Shown here: piece after piece, positions 14,774-24,744 of the stretch
Position numbering within the stretch: the first letter of the stretch is position 1
Layout of the letters: each line of letters opens with the position of its first letter
Source: Aquimarina algicola
GTDB taxonomy: Bacteria > Bacteroidota > Bacteroidia > Flavobacteriales > Flavobacteriaceae
Assembly (NCBI RefSeq): GCF_006443095.1
Contig: NZ_VFWZ01000003.1
Coordinates: 434,001 to 498,000, forward strand
Direction: 5' to 3'
DNA: 64,000 bases
The notes under the pieces: model-generated
The model's input: only the letters and a program-made list of their open reading frames with translations
Told to the model about the DNA's origin: nothing
Databases searched by the model: none
Program-made: the position numbers and the translations under genes

Positions 14774-16240
14774 TCACCACTCATTGACTCTGTTAGCATC
14801 AAGTTTTACAAAAATGAATAACAATATTGTAAATCCCCAAAGTCCTGATCCTCCATAACTAAAAAAAGGTAAAGGGATTCCGATAGTTGGCATCAATCCT
14901 GTAACCATTCCTATATTAATGGCAAAGTGTATAAAAAGGATTCCTATTACACTATATCCATAGACCCTACTAAATTGATTTTTCTGCCGTTCTGCCAGAT
15001 GAATTAATCTAATGAGTAATAATACAAAAAGAACAATTACCATTCCACCACCTAAAAAGCCCCACTCTTCTCCTACTGTACTAAATATATAATCCGTATG
15101 TTGCTCAGGAACGAACCCTCCTTTGGTTTGTGTTCCTTCTTTCCAACCTTTGCCTATCCAACCACCACTACCAATTGCAATCTGGCTTTGATTGGTATTA
15201 TATCCTATCCCTTTTGCATCAACTTCTTTACCCAGTACGATATTAAATCGATCTCGGTGTCGTTGTTCAAAAACATTATTAAAAATATAATTTACCGAAA
15301 AACAAAATCCAATAATGACGAGCAGCGTAATGATATATCCAGAATATTTTAATTTTTGCCTTTCGAACGACTTCTTTTCTACTAATAATCCTGTAATAAT
15401 TCCGAAAGCAGTGACTAAAAATCCAAAAATTATAAGTTCTATATAGTAATGAAGGCCATCTAATGCTATTTTGATAGATGATATCTGAATTACAAAATAA
15501 CAGATAACCAGTAAGCTTATTAATAAGCTGATACTTAAATATATTTTTGTTTTTCTTTCTTTATGAAGAGAGCTTACTTTAGGTATTAGTAATCCGATTA
15601 TAAATAATAACGAACCAATTATGATGATAAATGGTCCTAAAAGCAAAGTATAGACAAATAAAACAGCGGCAGAAACTCCTATAATAAGGTAAATAGCTGC
15701 CAACCCTTCTCTATATAATGGAAAAAAGAAAGCTGCATACACCAAAGCACTACCAGGATCCGGCTGAGGAACAATGACGATAGCCGGTAATGCAATAATT
15801 AAAAAAGCTCTCAACTGATGATTAACCAACTTGATATTGGTTTGCATGTCACTTAAGAATTTAGCCAAGGCCAAAGCTGTACATATTTTTGCAAATTCTG
15901 ATGGTTGTATTCTAACGGGTCCGAACGCATACCAGGATGTAGCTCCTGAAATCGTTTTACCAAAAACAAAAAGACCTAATAAAGATACTATGGAAATAAC
16001 ATAAATTAAGCCAGCAAACCGTTCATAAAACTTTGCTTCTATTGCCTGAATAATTACAATCAAAACAATACTTAAGAGAATCCAATAGGCCTGTTTTACG
16101 TATACTTGAGAAAAATCTGTAAGCGAAAAGGCTTCATTTTCATAAGATGCAGAATATATATTTCCCCATCCGAAACCAACAAGTAATAAAAATAATAAGA
16201 CCGTTATCCAGTCAATTGCGGCTACACTGGACTTTGCCAT
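14774..16240 (-). CDS. rodA: Rod-shape peptidoglycan polymerase RodA
   Basis: 488 aa SEDS-family glycosyltransferase that polymerises lipid II during elongation with PBP2. Seen: PSEFAKI after the FGPVRIQ segment, and the C-terminal PLPFFSYGGSG motif. It is longer than the roughly 370 aa of E. coli RodA: residues about 205-310 hold extra hydrophobic helices and a charged loop (KERKTK, EKKSFERQK) not needed for the core fold. It overlaps mrdA at base 16240 (stop/start overlap), so translation is coupled. Last gene of the mre/rod operon. Confidence 0.94.
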   Translation of the reverse strand: MAKSSVAAIDWITVLLFLLLVGFGWGNIYSASYENEAFSLTDFSQVYVKQAYWILLSIVLIVIIQAIEAKFYERFAGLIYVISIVSLLGLFVFGKTISGATSWYAFGPVRIQPSEFAKICTALALAKFLSDMQTNIKLVNHQLRAFLIIALPAIVIVPQPDPGSALVYAAFFFPLYREGLAAIYLIIGVSAAVLFVYTLLLGPFIIIIGSLLFIIGLLIPKVSSLHKERKTKIYLSISLLISLLVICYFVIQISSIKIALDGLHYYIELIIFGFLVTAFGIITGLLVEKKSFERQKLKYSGYIITLLVIIGFCFSVNYIFNNVFEQRHRDRFNIVLGKEVDAKGIGYNTNQSQIAIGSGGWIGKGWKEGTQTKGGFVPEQHTDYIFSTVGEEWGFLGGGMVIVLFVLLLIRLIHLAERQKNQFSRVYGYSVIGILFIHFAINIGMVTGLMPTIGIPLPFFSYGGSGLWGFTILLFIFVKLDANRVNEW

Positions 16241-18111
16241 TATTGGTTAATTTTAAAAGGTTCTCCACTATAAGGTTTTGCATACTCTTCTTCTAGGCTA
16301 TGCGTAAGTATCCAGTCTTCTATATCAGTTCTGGAAATACTATCTCTAAGATGTTTTTCTATCATTAAAGAAGCTATTCTACCAGCATATCTTGCCCCCC
16401 AATATCCATGCTCTATAAATACCGCCAATGCTATTTTAGGATTTTCTTTTGGAGCAAAAGCTATAAAAACAGAATGATCTGTCAATTGTGTTTTGACACC
16501 ATCAATTTTTGTAAAATTTTCTGCTGTTCCTGTTTTCCCACAAATATCTATTCCTTCTACCTGAAGAAAACTAGCAGTACCTTTTGTATAAACCTCATGC
16601 ATTCCTTCTATTACAGGTTCAAAATGCTCTTTATTAATTGTAGTAGATTTTGGTTTTGTATAATTTTCGAATTCTACAGGTTTTCCATCAATTGCTTTTA
16701 TAATATGAGGCGTATAATAATGACCTCTATTTGCAATTGCCGCAGTCATATTGGCTAATTGAATTGGTGTAGACAACACTTCTCCCTGACCAATCGCATT
16801 TGATAATGTAGCCGTAGCATACCATTTATACTTTGGATATTGATAAATTTTGTCATAATACTTCGCTGTAGGCACTTTACCAGGTCTACCAGCAGAAAGA
16901 TCATTCCCGAGATAATGCCCTAAACCAAAACTCTCTACATGTTTTCTCCAAGCCTCAATACCTTCTTGGGGAGTATCATATTTCTCAATAATTCTTCTGT
17001 AGACAGTGGCAAAATATGCATTGCAAGAGTTTGCTATTCCCGGAATCATGCTTAGAGGACTTCTATGAGAGTGACAGCCTAATTTCTGTCCTCTTCTACC
17101 ATAATAATACCCCATTCTACAAGAAACACTTTCTTCTGTGTCTATAACTCCTTCTTGCAATCCTATTAATGCATTTATAGTTTTAAAAGGAGAGCCGGGA
17201 GGATATTCTGCTTTTAATCCTCTATCAAACAAAGGAATTGCTATTGTATCATAAACAAGCTTGGTGAAATTTGCAGATCTTTTTCTCCCTACTAATAATT
17301 CAGGTTTATAACTAGGTGCTGTAACAAGAGCCAAAATTTCGCCTGTAGACGGTTCTAAAGCAACGATTCCTCCTCGCTTATTTTCCATCAACTTTTGTCC
17401 ATACTCTTGTAGTTTTGTATCTAAAGTGATCGTGATATCTTTTCCATTTACAGGTAGCGTATCAAATCTTCCATTTTTATATGCGCCTATATCTCTATTA
17501 AAACGATCTTTTTGAATTCGTTTTACTCCTTTAATACCTCTAAGTGTTTTTTCATATTTCTTTTCAACACCATCGATACCAATGAGGTCACCCGAAAGAT
17601 AGTAAGGGTCTTTTCCTATTTGAGATTCATTAACTTCTCCTATATATCCTAAAACATTTGCACCATAAGTCGTTTGATAATCTCTTAGCGAACGTTTTTG
17701 GATATAAAAACCTTCGAACTTACGCATTTTTTCTTGTAGGTAAGCATATTCATCTTTTGTAAGTTGAGGAATCACAATTGAAGGTACTCTTGGTGAATAC
17801 ACTCTAGCTTTCTTAAGACTTTTCTTTAGTTTTTCTTTTGTAATATTTAAAATCGAGCAAAATTCTAAAGTATCAAATGGCTTTAACTCTCTTGGAATAA
17901 CCATTACATCATAAGAAGGTTGATTTGTTACCAAAAGCTTACCATTTCTGTCATAAATAGCTCCTCTTTGGGGATAATCATAGATCACTTTTATGGCATT
18001 ATCTTCTGACAATGCGATAAAAGAAGTATTATAAATTTGTAAATAAAAAAGTCTTGCTATAAAAACAACACCTGTTGTAACAATTATTAGGTAAAGTAAT
18101 AACTTTCTCAT
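16240..18111 (-). CDS. mrdA: Penicillin-binding protein 2 (transpeptidase)
   Basis: 623 aa class B PBP that crosslinks peptidoglycan during elongation. One N-terminal membrane helix (about 5-25) is followed by the dimerisation or pedestal domain and the transpeptidase domain. Active-site motifs: Ser307-x-x-Lys310 in PGSPFK, SCN at 362-364, and KTG at 526-528 in CGKTGTAEN. Overlaps mreD upstream by 4 bp and rodA downstream by 1 bp, indicating a tightly coupled operon. Length and motif order are normal for MrdA. Confidence 0.96.
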   Translation of the reverse strand: MRKLLLYLIIVTTGVVFIARLFYLQIYNTSFIALSEDNAIKVIYDYPQRGAIYDRNGKLLVTNQPSYDVMVIPRELKPFDTLEFCSILNITKEKLKKSLKKARVYSPRVPSIVIPQLTKDEYAYLQEKMRKFEGFYIQKRSLRDYQTTYGANVLGYIGEVNESQIGKDPYYLSGDLIGIDGVEKKYEKTLRGIKGVKRIQKDRFNRDIGAYKNGRFDTLPVNGKDITITLDTKLQEYGQKLMENKRGGIVALEPSTGEILALVTAPSYKPELLVGRKRSANFTKLVYDTIAIPLFDRGLKAEYPPGSPFKTINALIGLQEGVIDTEESVSCRMGYYYGRRGQKLGCHSHRSPLSMIPGIANSCNAYFATVYRRIIEKYDTPQEGIEAWRKHVESFGLGHYLGNDLSAGRPGKVPTAKYYDKIYQYPKYKWYATATLSNAIGQGEVLSTPIQLANMTAAIANRGHYYTPHIIKAIDGKPVEFENYTKPKSTTINKEHFEPVIEGMHEVYTKGTASFLQVEGIDICGKTGTAENFTKIDGVKTQLTDHSVFIAFAPKENPKIALAVFIEHGYWGARYAGRIASLMIEKHLRDSISRTDIEDWILTHSLEEEYAKPYSGEPFKINQ

Positions 18112-18614
18112 GAATCATCTCTTCTTAACAATACCAAAATTAATAAGGTAACTACTATAGTAAATAAACTAGTGAATAACGTTTTCTTTAAGATTAAAAG
18201 TATGTGAGAGAAGTTAAAAATTTCTAACGAAAAAAGAACAATGTGGTGTATAAGAACCATCAAAGTGACATACAAAAAACGTTCTCCAAAACCTAAATTA
18301 CCAAGTTTTACTGTTTGAAATTCATAACTCAACCCAAAAACTGACCTCAATACTACTGGTCTTATAAATGCAATGACTGTACATGCTGCTGCATGTACAC
18401 CTCCAGAGTCACTAAAAATATCTATAAATAGCCCTAACAAAAAGCTTATTACCAAAAAAAGACTCTTGTTTACATTAATTGGAACCAATAGAATAAAGAT
18501 AATATAAATATAAGGATTTAAAAACCCTAAAAAATTGATATGATTGAGAATGAGTACCTGAATTAATACCAACAGAATAAATCTGACTATATGTAACAGA
18601 AGATCTTTATTCAT
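18108..18614 (-). CDS. mreD: Rod shape-determining protein MreD
   Basis: 168 aa with five to six hydrophobic helices covering nearly the whole length and no enzymatic motif. Its identity rests on size, topology and position between mreC (3-bp gap upstream) and mrdA (4-bp overlap downstream), the usual mreBCD-mrdA-rodA order. MreD helps assemble the elongation complex in the cytoplasmic membrane. Confidence 0.9.
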   Translation of the reverse strand: MNKDLLLHIVRFILLVLIQVLILNHINFLGFLNPYIYIIFILLVPINVNKSLFLVISFLLGLFIDIFSDSGGVHAAACTVIAFIRPVVLRSVFGLSYEFQTVKLGNLGFGERFLYVTLMVLIHHIVLFSLEIFNFSHILLILKKTLFTSLFTIVVTLLILVLLRRDDS

Positions 18615-18617
18615 GTA

Positions 18618-19436
18618 TTAATCAATCTTTTCTAGACTTTTTATTTCTTTTGAATCTCTATTTTGTATGGAGTATACAAAACCTATATCGGTCATATCGT
18701 TAAAAAGTTTTACGTTTATTAAGTAATAACTTTTGGTTTCATTGAGTTGATAATTAAGTATTGTACCAACACCTATGCCTTTTGGAAAAATTGTTGATCG
18801 CCCATGTGTAATAATTGTATCCCCTTCTTTAATAATAGCTTGCCTAGGCACAGTCTCTAATTGAACAATATTAGGATCTTTCCCATCCCAAACTAGAGAA
18901 CCGTATTGATTTGATTTTTTTAATCCTGCGTTAATACGAGAATTACTATTCAAAATAGATATTACTCTACTATAGTTTTTTGAAGTATTTTCAACTATTC
19001 CAACAACTCCTTTATCAGTGATCACACCCATATCAGGAAAAACACTGTCTTTTTCTCCTTTATTAATTAAAATATAGTTGTCGATTTTACTATAGTCATT
19101 TTTAATTACTCTAGCTTTAGTAAAACTAAAAGGTCTGTCAAATGAAACTGTATCAACATATTTTGTAGAAACTGTATCAACTCCTAAGGCGCTAAGCTGG
19201 TTACGCAATCGTTCATTTTCTTCCAATAACCTTTCATTTTCAATTTTTAACCCAAAATAATCACTAACCGAGTGTTGCCATGAATATAATCCGCCACTCA
19301 AAAAATTTGTAGAACTTACTATTTTACTCTTATGATAGGAGTGCGATTGTACAGTGAATGACAGTGATAAAATTAAGAGCAGAAGAAATAGCAGAGCGTT
19401 TTTGTTATTGATTAAAAAATTAATAATCTGCTGCAT
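18618..19436 (-). CDS. mreC: Rod shape-determining protein MreC
   Basis: 272 aa. One N-terminal membrane helix (about 11-28), a coiled coil (about 60-92, LKIENERLLEENERLRNQ), then a periplasmic beta domain (about 110-260) with the MreC-like GEKDSVFPDMGVITDKGVVG stretch. MreC links MreB to PBP2/RodA and activates them. It lies about 140 bp after mreB, so it could have an extra promoter, and 3 bp before mreD. Confidence 0.95.
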   Translation of the reverse strand: MQQIINFLINNKNALLFLLLLILSLSFTVQSHSYHKSKIVSSTNFLSGGLYSWQHSVSDYFGLKIENERLLEENERLRNQLSALGVDTVSTKYVDTVSFDRPFSFTKARVIKNDYSKIDNYILINKGEKDSVFPDMGVITDKGVVGIVENTSKNYSRVISILNSNSRINAGLKKSNQYGSLVWDGKDPNIVQLETVPRQAIIKEGDTIITHGRSTIFPKGIGVGTILNYQLNETKSYYLINVKLFNDMTDIGFVYSIQNRDSKEIKSLEKID

Positions 19437-19577
19437 AGTCTAAAGCTGTAATGACTTTTTTTTATGTTAAACGTTATGAATTATATCTTTTGCTAAGCTA
19501 TGCTTAACAAGTTAAAGCTGGATAACGTAAAATCTAAAGTTTAGGTATATATTTATTAGAGTATTTATCTAAAAATA

Positions 19578-20606
19578 CTACTTTATTAATACACTTTTAT
19601 ATCTGTTAAGGTTTTTAAGAGTAATCCCGGTACCTCTTACTACTGCTCTAAGCGGGTCTTCTGCAATATACACAGGTAAATCAGTTTTTTGTGACAGACG
19701 TTTATCCAAACCTCTTAACATAGATCCTCCACCTGCTAAGTATATTCCTGTATTATAAATGTCAGCGGCAAGCTCTGGCGGTGTTTGCGATAATGTTTCC
19801 ATAACGGCATCTTCAATGCGTAGTATTGATTTGTCTAATGCTTTTGCCATTTCTCTATAAGAGATTTGAACTTGTTTTGGCTTACCTGTAAGTAAATCAC
19901 GCCCTTGAACATTCATCTCTTCTGGTGGAAGTTCTAAATCTTCTGTAGCGGCTCCTATCTGAATTTTTATTTTTTCTGCTGTACGTTCTCCAACATACAA
20001 ATTATGTTGTGTACGCATATAATAAATAATATCATTGGTAAACACATCTCCTGCAATCTTTACAGATTTATCGCAAACGATTCCTCCTAATGCAATTACA
20101 GCAATCTCGGTAGTACCACCTCCTATATCCACGATCATGTTTCCTTTGGGCTGCATAATGTCAACTCCAATACCTATGGCTGCAGCCATAGGTTCGTGAA
20201 TAAGATATACTTCTTTACCATTTACACGTTCGGCACTTTCTTTTACCGCTCGCATTTCAACCTCTGTAATTCCCGAAGGAATACATATTACCATACGTAA
20301 CGCAGGAGCAAATATCTTTTTCTTTAATGCAGGAATATCTTTGATAAACATACTTATCATTTTTTCACTGGCATCAAAGTCTGCAATTACTCCGTCTTTC
20401 AAAGGACGTATGGTTTTTATATTTTCATGAGTTTTTCCTTGCATCATTGCAGCCTCTTTTCCGGCGGCAATAATTTTACCTGACATAATGTCTCTAGCAA
20501 CAATAGAAGGACTGTCTACTACTACTTTATCATTATGGATTACTAATGTGTTGGCAGTGCCTAGATCTATCGCGATCTCTTCGGTAAAGAAGTCAAAAAA
20601 TCCCAT
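19578..20606 (-). CDS. mreB: Rod shape-determining actin homologue MreB
   Basis: 342 aa from the ATG at 20606 (MGFFDFF); the longer frame to 20615 uses TTG and is less likely. MreB polymerises under the membrane and guides elongation. Seen: the phosphate-1 motif DLGTANT, the phosphate-2 motif DIGGGTTE, and the adenosine motif LAGGGSMLRG, all intact. It follows purH by about 44 bp on the same strand, so the two may share a transcript, and it starts the mreBCD-mrdA-rodA series. Confidence 0.97.
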   Translation of the reverse strand: MGFFDFFTEEIAIDLGTANTLVIHNDKVVVDSPSIVARDIMSGKIIAAGKEAAMMQGKTHENIKTIRPLKDGVIADFDASEKMISMFIKDIPALKKKIFAPALRMVICIPSGITEVEMRAVKESAERVNGKEVYLIHEPMAAAIGIGVDIMQPKGNMIVDIGGGTTEIAVIALGGIVCDKSVKIAGDVFTNDIIYYMRTQHNLYVGERTAEKIKIQIGAATEDLELPPEEMNVQGRDLLTGKPKQVQISYREMAKALDKSILRIEDAVMETLSQTPPELAADIYNTGIYLAGGGSMLRGLDKRLSQKTDLPVYIAEDPLRAVVRGTGITLKNLNRYKSVLIK

Positions 20607-20649
20607 AAAAGTCAAAAAAAGGGGTTAAAATTTCGTAAATGTACTAAAA

Positions 20650-22182
20650 TTAATGTTTAAAATGACGTGTTCCGGTCATAACCATTGCAATTCCGTTCTG
20701 ATCACAATACTCAATACTAAGCTCATCTTTTATAGAACCTCCAGGTTGAACAACTGCTTTGATACCGGCTTGATCAGCAAGCTCTACACAATCCGGAAAC
20801 GGAAAAAAGGCATCACTTGCCATCACTGCTCCATTAAGATCAAAGCTAAATGTTTTTGCTTTTTCTACAGATTGTTTTAATGCATCAACTCTAGAAGTTT
20901 GACCTGTTCCACTGGCTAATAATTGCTTTCCTTTAGCAAAGACAATAGTATTTGACTTTGTATGCTTGCAAATTTTTGATGCAAACAGCAAATCATCGAT
21001 CTGCTCTGCTGTAGGAGCAACTTTAGTTACTGTTTTAAGATCTTCTACCACGTCAGTTTTAAGATCTTTATCTTGCACTAATGTCCCATTTAAGCATGTT
21101 CGGATTTGCGTTTTTGGCAAATCAACATCCTTTTGGATCAAAAGAATTCTGTTTTTCTTTCCTTTTAACACCTCAATAGCCTCTTCGGTAAACGAAGGAG
21201 CGATCACAACTTCGCAAAATAATTTATGAATTTCTTCTGCAGTTGCAATATCAATTTCGGTATTGCTAATCAAAATTCCTCCAAAGGCAGAGATTGGATC
21301 TCCTGCCAAAGCATCAACATACGCTTGTAGCACAGTATCTCTTTGAGCCAATCCACAAGCATTATTATGCTTTAAAATTGCAAATGTAGGTGCTTCTCCT
21401 TTGAATTCACTCATCAAATTCACTGCAGCATCAACATCCAAAAGGTTGTTATATGACAATTCTTTACCATGTAATTTTGTAAACATCGCATCAAAATCTC
21501 CAAAGAAAAAACCTTTCTGGTGCGGATTTTCTCCATATCGTAATACATTTGCTTTGGTTTCACTTACTTTGAGTGCAGCAATATCTTCACTAGCATTGAA
21601 ATAATTAAATATGGCTGTATCGTAATGAGAAGAAACGTTAAATGCTTTTGCAGCAAAACGTTTACGATCTTCGATCGAAATATTTCCGTTATCTTTAGAA
21701 ATCACTTCCAAAAACTCACTGTAATCATCAACTGAAGCAACACAGGTTACATCTGCAAAGTTTTTTGCTGCTGCTCTGATTAATGAAATTCCCCCGATAT
21801 CAATTTTTTCTATAATATCCTGTTCTGAAGCACCAGAGGCAACTGTTTTTTCAAAAGGATATAAATCTACAATTACGATATCTATTTGTGGAATTTTGTA
21901 CTCTTCTAATTCTGCAACATCGCTATCGTTATTTTGACGATTAAGAATCCCACCAAATACTTTGGGGTGCAAAGTTTTTACTCTTCCACCTAAAATTGAA
22001 GGATATGATGTAACATCTTCTACAGGAATAACATCGATCCCTAACTCTTTAATAAAAGCTTCCGTTCCTCCGGTAGAATAAATGGTAACATTAAGTTCGT
22101 CTAGTTTTTTTACAATAGGTGCTAATCCATCTTTACTAAATACAGAAATTAGTGCAGATTTAGCTGTTTTTGTGTTGCTCAT
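20650..22182 (-). CDS. purH: Bifunctional AICAR transformylase / IMP cyclohydrolase
   Basis: 510 aa, full length. Performs the last two steps of purine synthesis: formylation of AICAR with 10-formyl-THF, then ring closure to IMP. The N-terminal MGS-like cyclohydrolase domain (about 1-190) begins ALISVFSKDGL with STGGT at about 36-40. The C-terminal transformylase domain carries the ILKHNNACG segment (a KHxNPCG variant, Asn-Ala in place of Asn-Pro) and ends with DAFFPFPDCVELADQAGIK and GGSIKD. It has its own promoter and precedes mreB on the same strand. Confidence 0.97.
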   Translation of the reverse strand: MSNTKTAKSALISVFSKDGLAPIVKKLDELNVTIYSTGGTEAFIKELGIDVIPVEDVTSYPSILGGRVKTLHPKVFGGILNRQNNDSDVAELEEYKIPQIDIVIVDLYPFEKTVASGASEQDIIEKIDIGGISLIRAAAKNFADVTCVASVDDYSEFLEVISKDNGNISIEDRKRFAAKAFNVSSHYDTAIFNYFNASEDIAALKVSETKANVLRYGENPHQKGFFFGDFDAMFTKLHGKELSYNNLLDVDAAVNLMSEFKGEAPTFAILKHNNACGLAQRDTVLQAYVDALAGDPISAFGGILISNTEIDIATAEEIHKLFCEVVIAPSFTEEAIEVLKGKKNRILLIQKDVDLPKTQIRTCLNGTLVQDKDLKTDVVEDLKTVTKVAPTAEQIDDLLFASKICKHTKSNTIVFAKGKQLLASGTGQTSRVDALKQSVEKAKTFSFDLNGAVMASDAFFPFPDCVELADQAGIKAVVQPGGSIKDELSIEYCDQNGIAMVMTGTRHFKH

Positions 22183-22204
22183 GAGAAAGTTTAGTTATAA
22201 AATG

Positions 22205-22236
22205 CAAAAGTAGTAATTTAGTAACGAATTAGACAA
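22205..22236 (-). promoter_or_regulatory. Promoter of purH
   Basis: On the minus strand, TTGT (plus 22233-22236) and TACTTTTG (plus 22205-22212) are 20 bp apart, a good fit to the Bacteroidota consensus TTTG-N19-TAnnTTTG. The start of transcription would be near 22199, leaving a short leader before the ATG at 22182. Confidence 0.6.
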
Positions 22237-22367
22237 CCCATTAGCACTAATTGTTTTACACATTTTTGTAACAAAAAAACACAAAAAACGTCTTATTTTT
22301 TGGATTGCAATTACACTCTTTAAAAATATAAGAGTCGATCTTTGAGACCGTTTATAAAACTTATACT

Positions 22368-23621
22368 ATGTTAATCTACCTAAGAGTCCTTAAAGAAAGT
22401 TTCAATTTTGCTGTAAATGCTCTTGTAAACAACAAACTGAGAACATTTCTATCACTACTTGGTGTAACTATAGGTATTTTTTCTATTATTGGAGTTCTTG
22501 CGGCTGTAGATTCCTTAAAACAAGAAATCAAAGGCAGCATTAGCTCTCTAGACAATAGCACAATCTATTTAATGCGCTTCTCTTTTGGACCTTCGGATAT
22601 CCCACAATGGAAAAGGGAACAATTTCCTGATGTTACGTTTGAAGAATATCAATATATCAACAAATCTATGCCCAATCTAAAGGCAGCAAGTTATATATTA
22701 AATGTAACACCAGAGACGATTAGGTTTGAAAGCAACTCAATTAACAATGTAGAAGTAATACCGGTTACAAGTGACTATTATGATATTGAAGAACTACAAG
22801 TTGTAAAGGGCCGCTTTTATAACGAGCAAGAATCTGTTGCCGGTGCCCCTGTAATAGTTATCGGAGATGAAATTGCAAATAGTCTTTTTGGGTCAATAGA
22901 CCCTATCGGAAAAAAAGTGCGCCTGTACGGAAGAAAATTCACTGTAATCGGTGTATTGCAAAAAGAAGGAACTGGATTATTCGGAAACAGTAAGGACACT
23001 GCTATTATAGTACCTGTAAATATCGTAAGAAGAATCTATGGAGACAACAACAAATCTGCTTTTCCTGCTATCATCATCAAACCCGACGCTGATGCTGACA
23101 CACAAGAATTCGTAGCATTATTAACTCAAAAAGTAAGAACATATCGAGGCTTAAAACCTGATGAAATTGATAATTTTTTTGTGAATCAACTTCAAGGGTT
23201 TACAGACTTTATAGATAACATTACAGGGACTATGTCAACTATTGGAGGGTTTATTGGTATGTTTTCTTTGCTTGTTGGGGGTTTTGGCATTGCAAATATT
23301 ATGTTTGTGAGTGTAAAAGAGCGCACAAATCTAATTGGAATACAAAAAGCACTAGGAGCAAAGAAAAAATTCATTCTTTTTCAATTTTTATTTGAAGCGA
23401 TTATACTTGCTGTCTTTGGTGGATTGATCGGTCTGTTGTTAGTATGGCTAATATCAATATCTGCATCTCAATTCACAGGCGACTTTGAGTTTATACTCTC
23501 GAGTAAAAATATGTTTTGGGGCATGTTTTCTTCTACTCTGATAGGTTTGATCGCCGGAATTTTACCTGCCATATCAGCATCAAAATTAGATCCGGTAGAA
23601 GCCATAAGAACAGGAATGTAA
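22368..23621 (+). CDS. MacB/FtsX-type ABC transporter permease
   Basis: 417 aa. One N-terminal helix (about 22-46) preceded by NNKLRTFLSLLGVTIGIFSIIGV, a MacB-like periplasmic domain (about 50-280), and three C-terminal helices (about 285-400) with the conserved ERTNLIGIQKALGAKKKFILFQFLFEA loop and LDPVEAIR at the end. Such permeases work with a MacB-like ATPase in mechanotransmission export of lipoproteins, peptides or drugs. No ATPase gene is adjacent, so the partner is elsewhere. Converges on the acetyltransferase gene with a 10-bp gap. Confidence 0.9.
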   Translation: MLIYLRVLKESFNFAVNALVNNKLRTFLSLLGVTIGIFSIIGVLAAVDSLKQEIKGSISSLDNSTIYLMRFSFGPSDIPQWKREQFPDVTFEEYQYINKSMPNLKAASYILNVTPETIRFESNSINNVEVIPVTSDYYDIEELQVVKGRFYNEQESVAGAPVIVIGDEIANSLFGSIDPIGKKVRLYGRKFTVIGVLQKEGTGLFGNSKDTAIIVPVNIVRRIYGDNNKSAFPAIIIKPDADADTQEFVALLTQKVRTYRGLKPDEIDNFFVNQLQGFTDFIDNITGTMSTIGGFIGMFSLLVGGFGIANIMFVSVKERTNLIGIQKALGAKKKFILFQFLFEAIILAVFGGLIGLLLVWLISISASQFTGDFEFILSSKNMFWGMFSSTLIGLIAGILPAISASKLDPVEAIRTGM

Positions 23622-23631
23622 CCTTTAAGTA

Positions 23632-24744
23632 CTAGGCAAAACTACAATCTCCATCTCCAAAATTCATAAAAACATCATCAAAATTTGTTTTTCCGAAGGT
23701 TTTAGAAATAATCGATTGTTTGTTCTTTTTTGTTTTATATAAAAACAACCACGATCGCTGTATCTGAAAGCAAATCCCAGGATCGTAGCATATCACCTCT
23801 CTAATATTTTGATCTATACAATGCAGTTTTACAATATCTGCAAGTTCTTTTGAATATTGACCTTGATCATAGTATGCAAATAAAACTTTCATTGTTCGAT
23901 GTCGTTTTTGCAACACTATAAATCCTATCGGTTTATTTTGCTTAATAACTTTGATCAAATACACTGAAAAAGAACGATCAACCATCGAAAAAGCATACTT
24001 GTCTTTTTGCGTATTTGACAGTAAAGGGGCATCTTGAACCCAATGATATGCCTTTAACCATTCAAAAAAAGCAGCACCTTTCGGAGAAATATGACTTTTA
24101 CCATATTTTTCTATTAAATCAATAGCCTCCGGATCAAGTATATTCAAGTATTCTAATTGACAAGAATTTACTCTTTTTCTAACTCCAAATCTTTGCAAAC
24201 TGATTTTAACATTAACAAAAACATCAAAAAAATGATCAGCCTTTACCAATAAGCCTCGAAACTTAGATAGTTTTGGCAACACAATAGGAATCACAAAAGA
24301 AAGATTACTTCTTAAAACTCCTTTTATACCTTTACTTTCTTTTAATGTAACAAAATACCCGGATTTATCATAAACCCTTTTAGCACTTGGCGTAAATTGG
24401 GAAATTCCAATTTTTCCGCCTTGTACTCCGTACATAGTATTCAAAATCTTTCGACCTATTCCTGTACCTTTAGTTTTTGGATGTACCCACCAAGTAGATA
24501 ACCAACCAATTTTTTGCTCATGACCATCTAGTTTTATTTTGTCTATAAAAACCCCCATATACCCTACAAGTTCATCATTGAGATACCCTAACAACAACAC
24601 TACATCATCATCGTCGCAAGTAGGATTTTTATAATGTGCATATAGTCGATGCTTGCTAACAGGAAGAAAAGAGCCATTCCAGTATTCAGGGTTTTGCAAA
24701 ACATCCGGAATTTCTTTTTTTAACACTTGTTTTATCTCAATCAT
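23632..24744 (-). CDS. GNAT-family N-acetyltransferase
   Basis: 370 aa. The N-terminal half (about 1-150) has a GNAT acetyltransferase fold with the acetyl-CoA loop region VHPKTKGTGIGRKIL (residues about 92-106) and LVGYMGVFIDKIKL before it. The C-terminal half (about 180-370) is a second domain with a possible degenerate GNAT fold (VYLIKVIKQNKPIGFIVLQKRH). Its start overlaps the stop of the upstream deacetylase by 4 bp, so both are translated together. The pair may modify a sugar or polysaccharide by deacetylation and acetylation; this is inference from coupling only. Confidence 0.8.
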   Translation of the reverse strand: MIEIKQVLKKEIPDVLQNPEYWNGSFLPVSKHRLYAHYKNPTCDDDDVVLLLGYLNDELVGYMGVFIDKIKLDGHEQKIGWLSTWWVHPKTKGTGIGRKILNTMYGVQGGKIGISQFTPSAKRVYDKSGYFVTLKESKGIKGVLRSNLSFVIPIVLPKLSKFRGLLVKADHFFDVFVNVKISLQRFGVRKRVNSCQLEYLNILDPEAIDLIEKYGKSHISPKGAAFFEWLKAYHWVQDAPLLSNTQKDKYAFSMVDRSFSVYLIKVIKQNKPIGFIVLQKRHRTMKVLFAYYDQGQYSKELADIVKLHCIDQNIREVICYDPGICFQIQRSWLFLYKTKKNKQSIISKTFGKTNFDDVFMNFGDGDCSFA

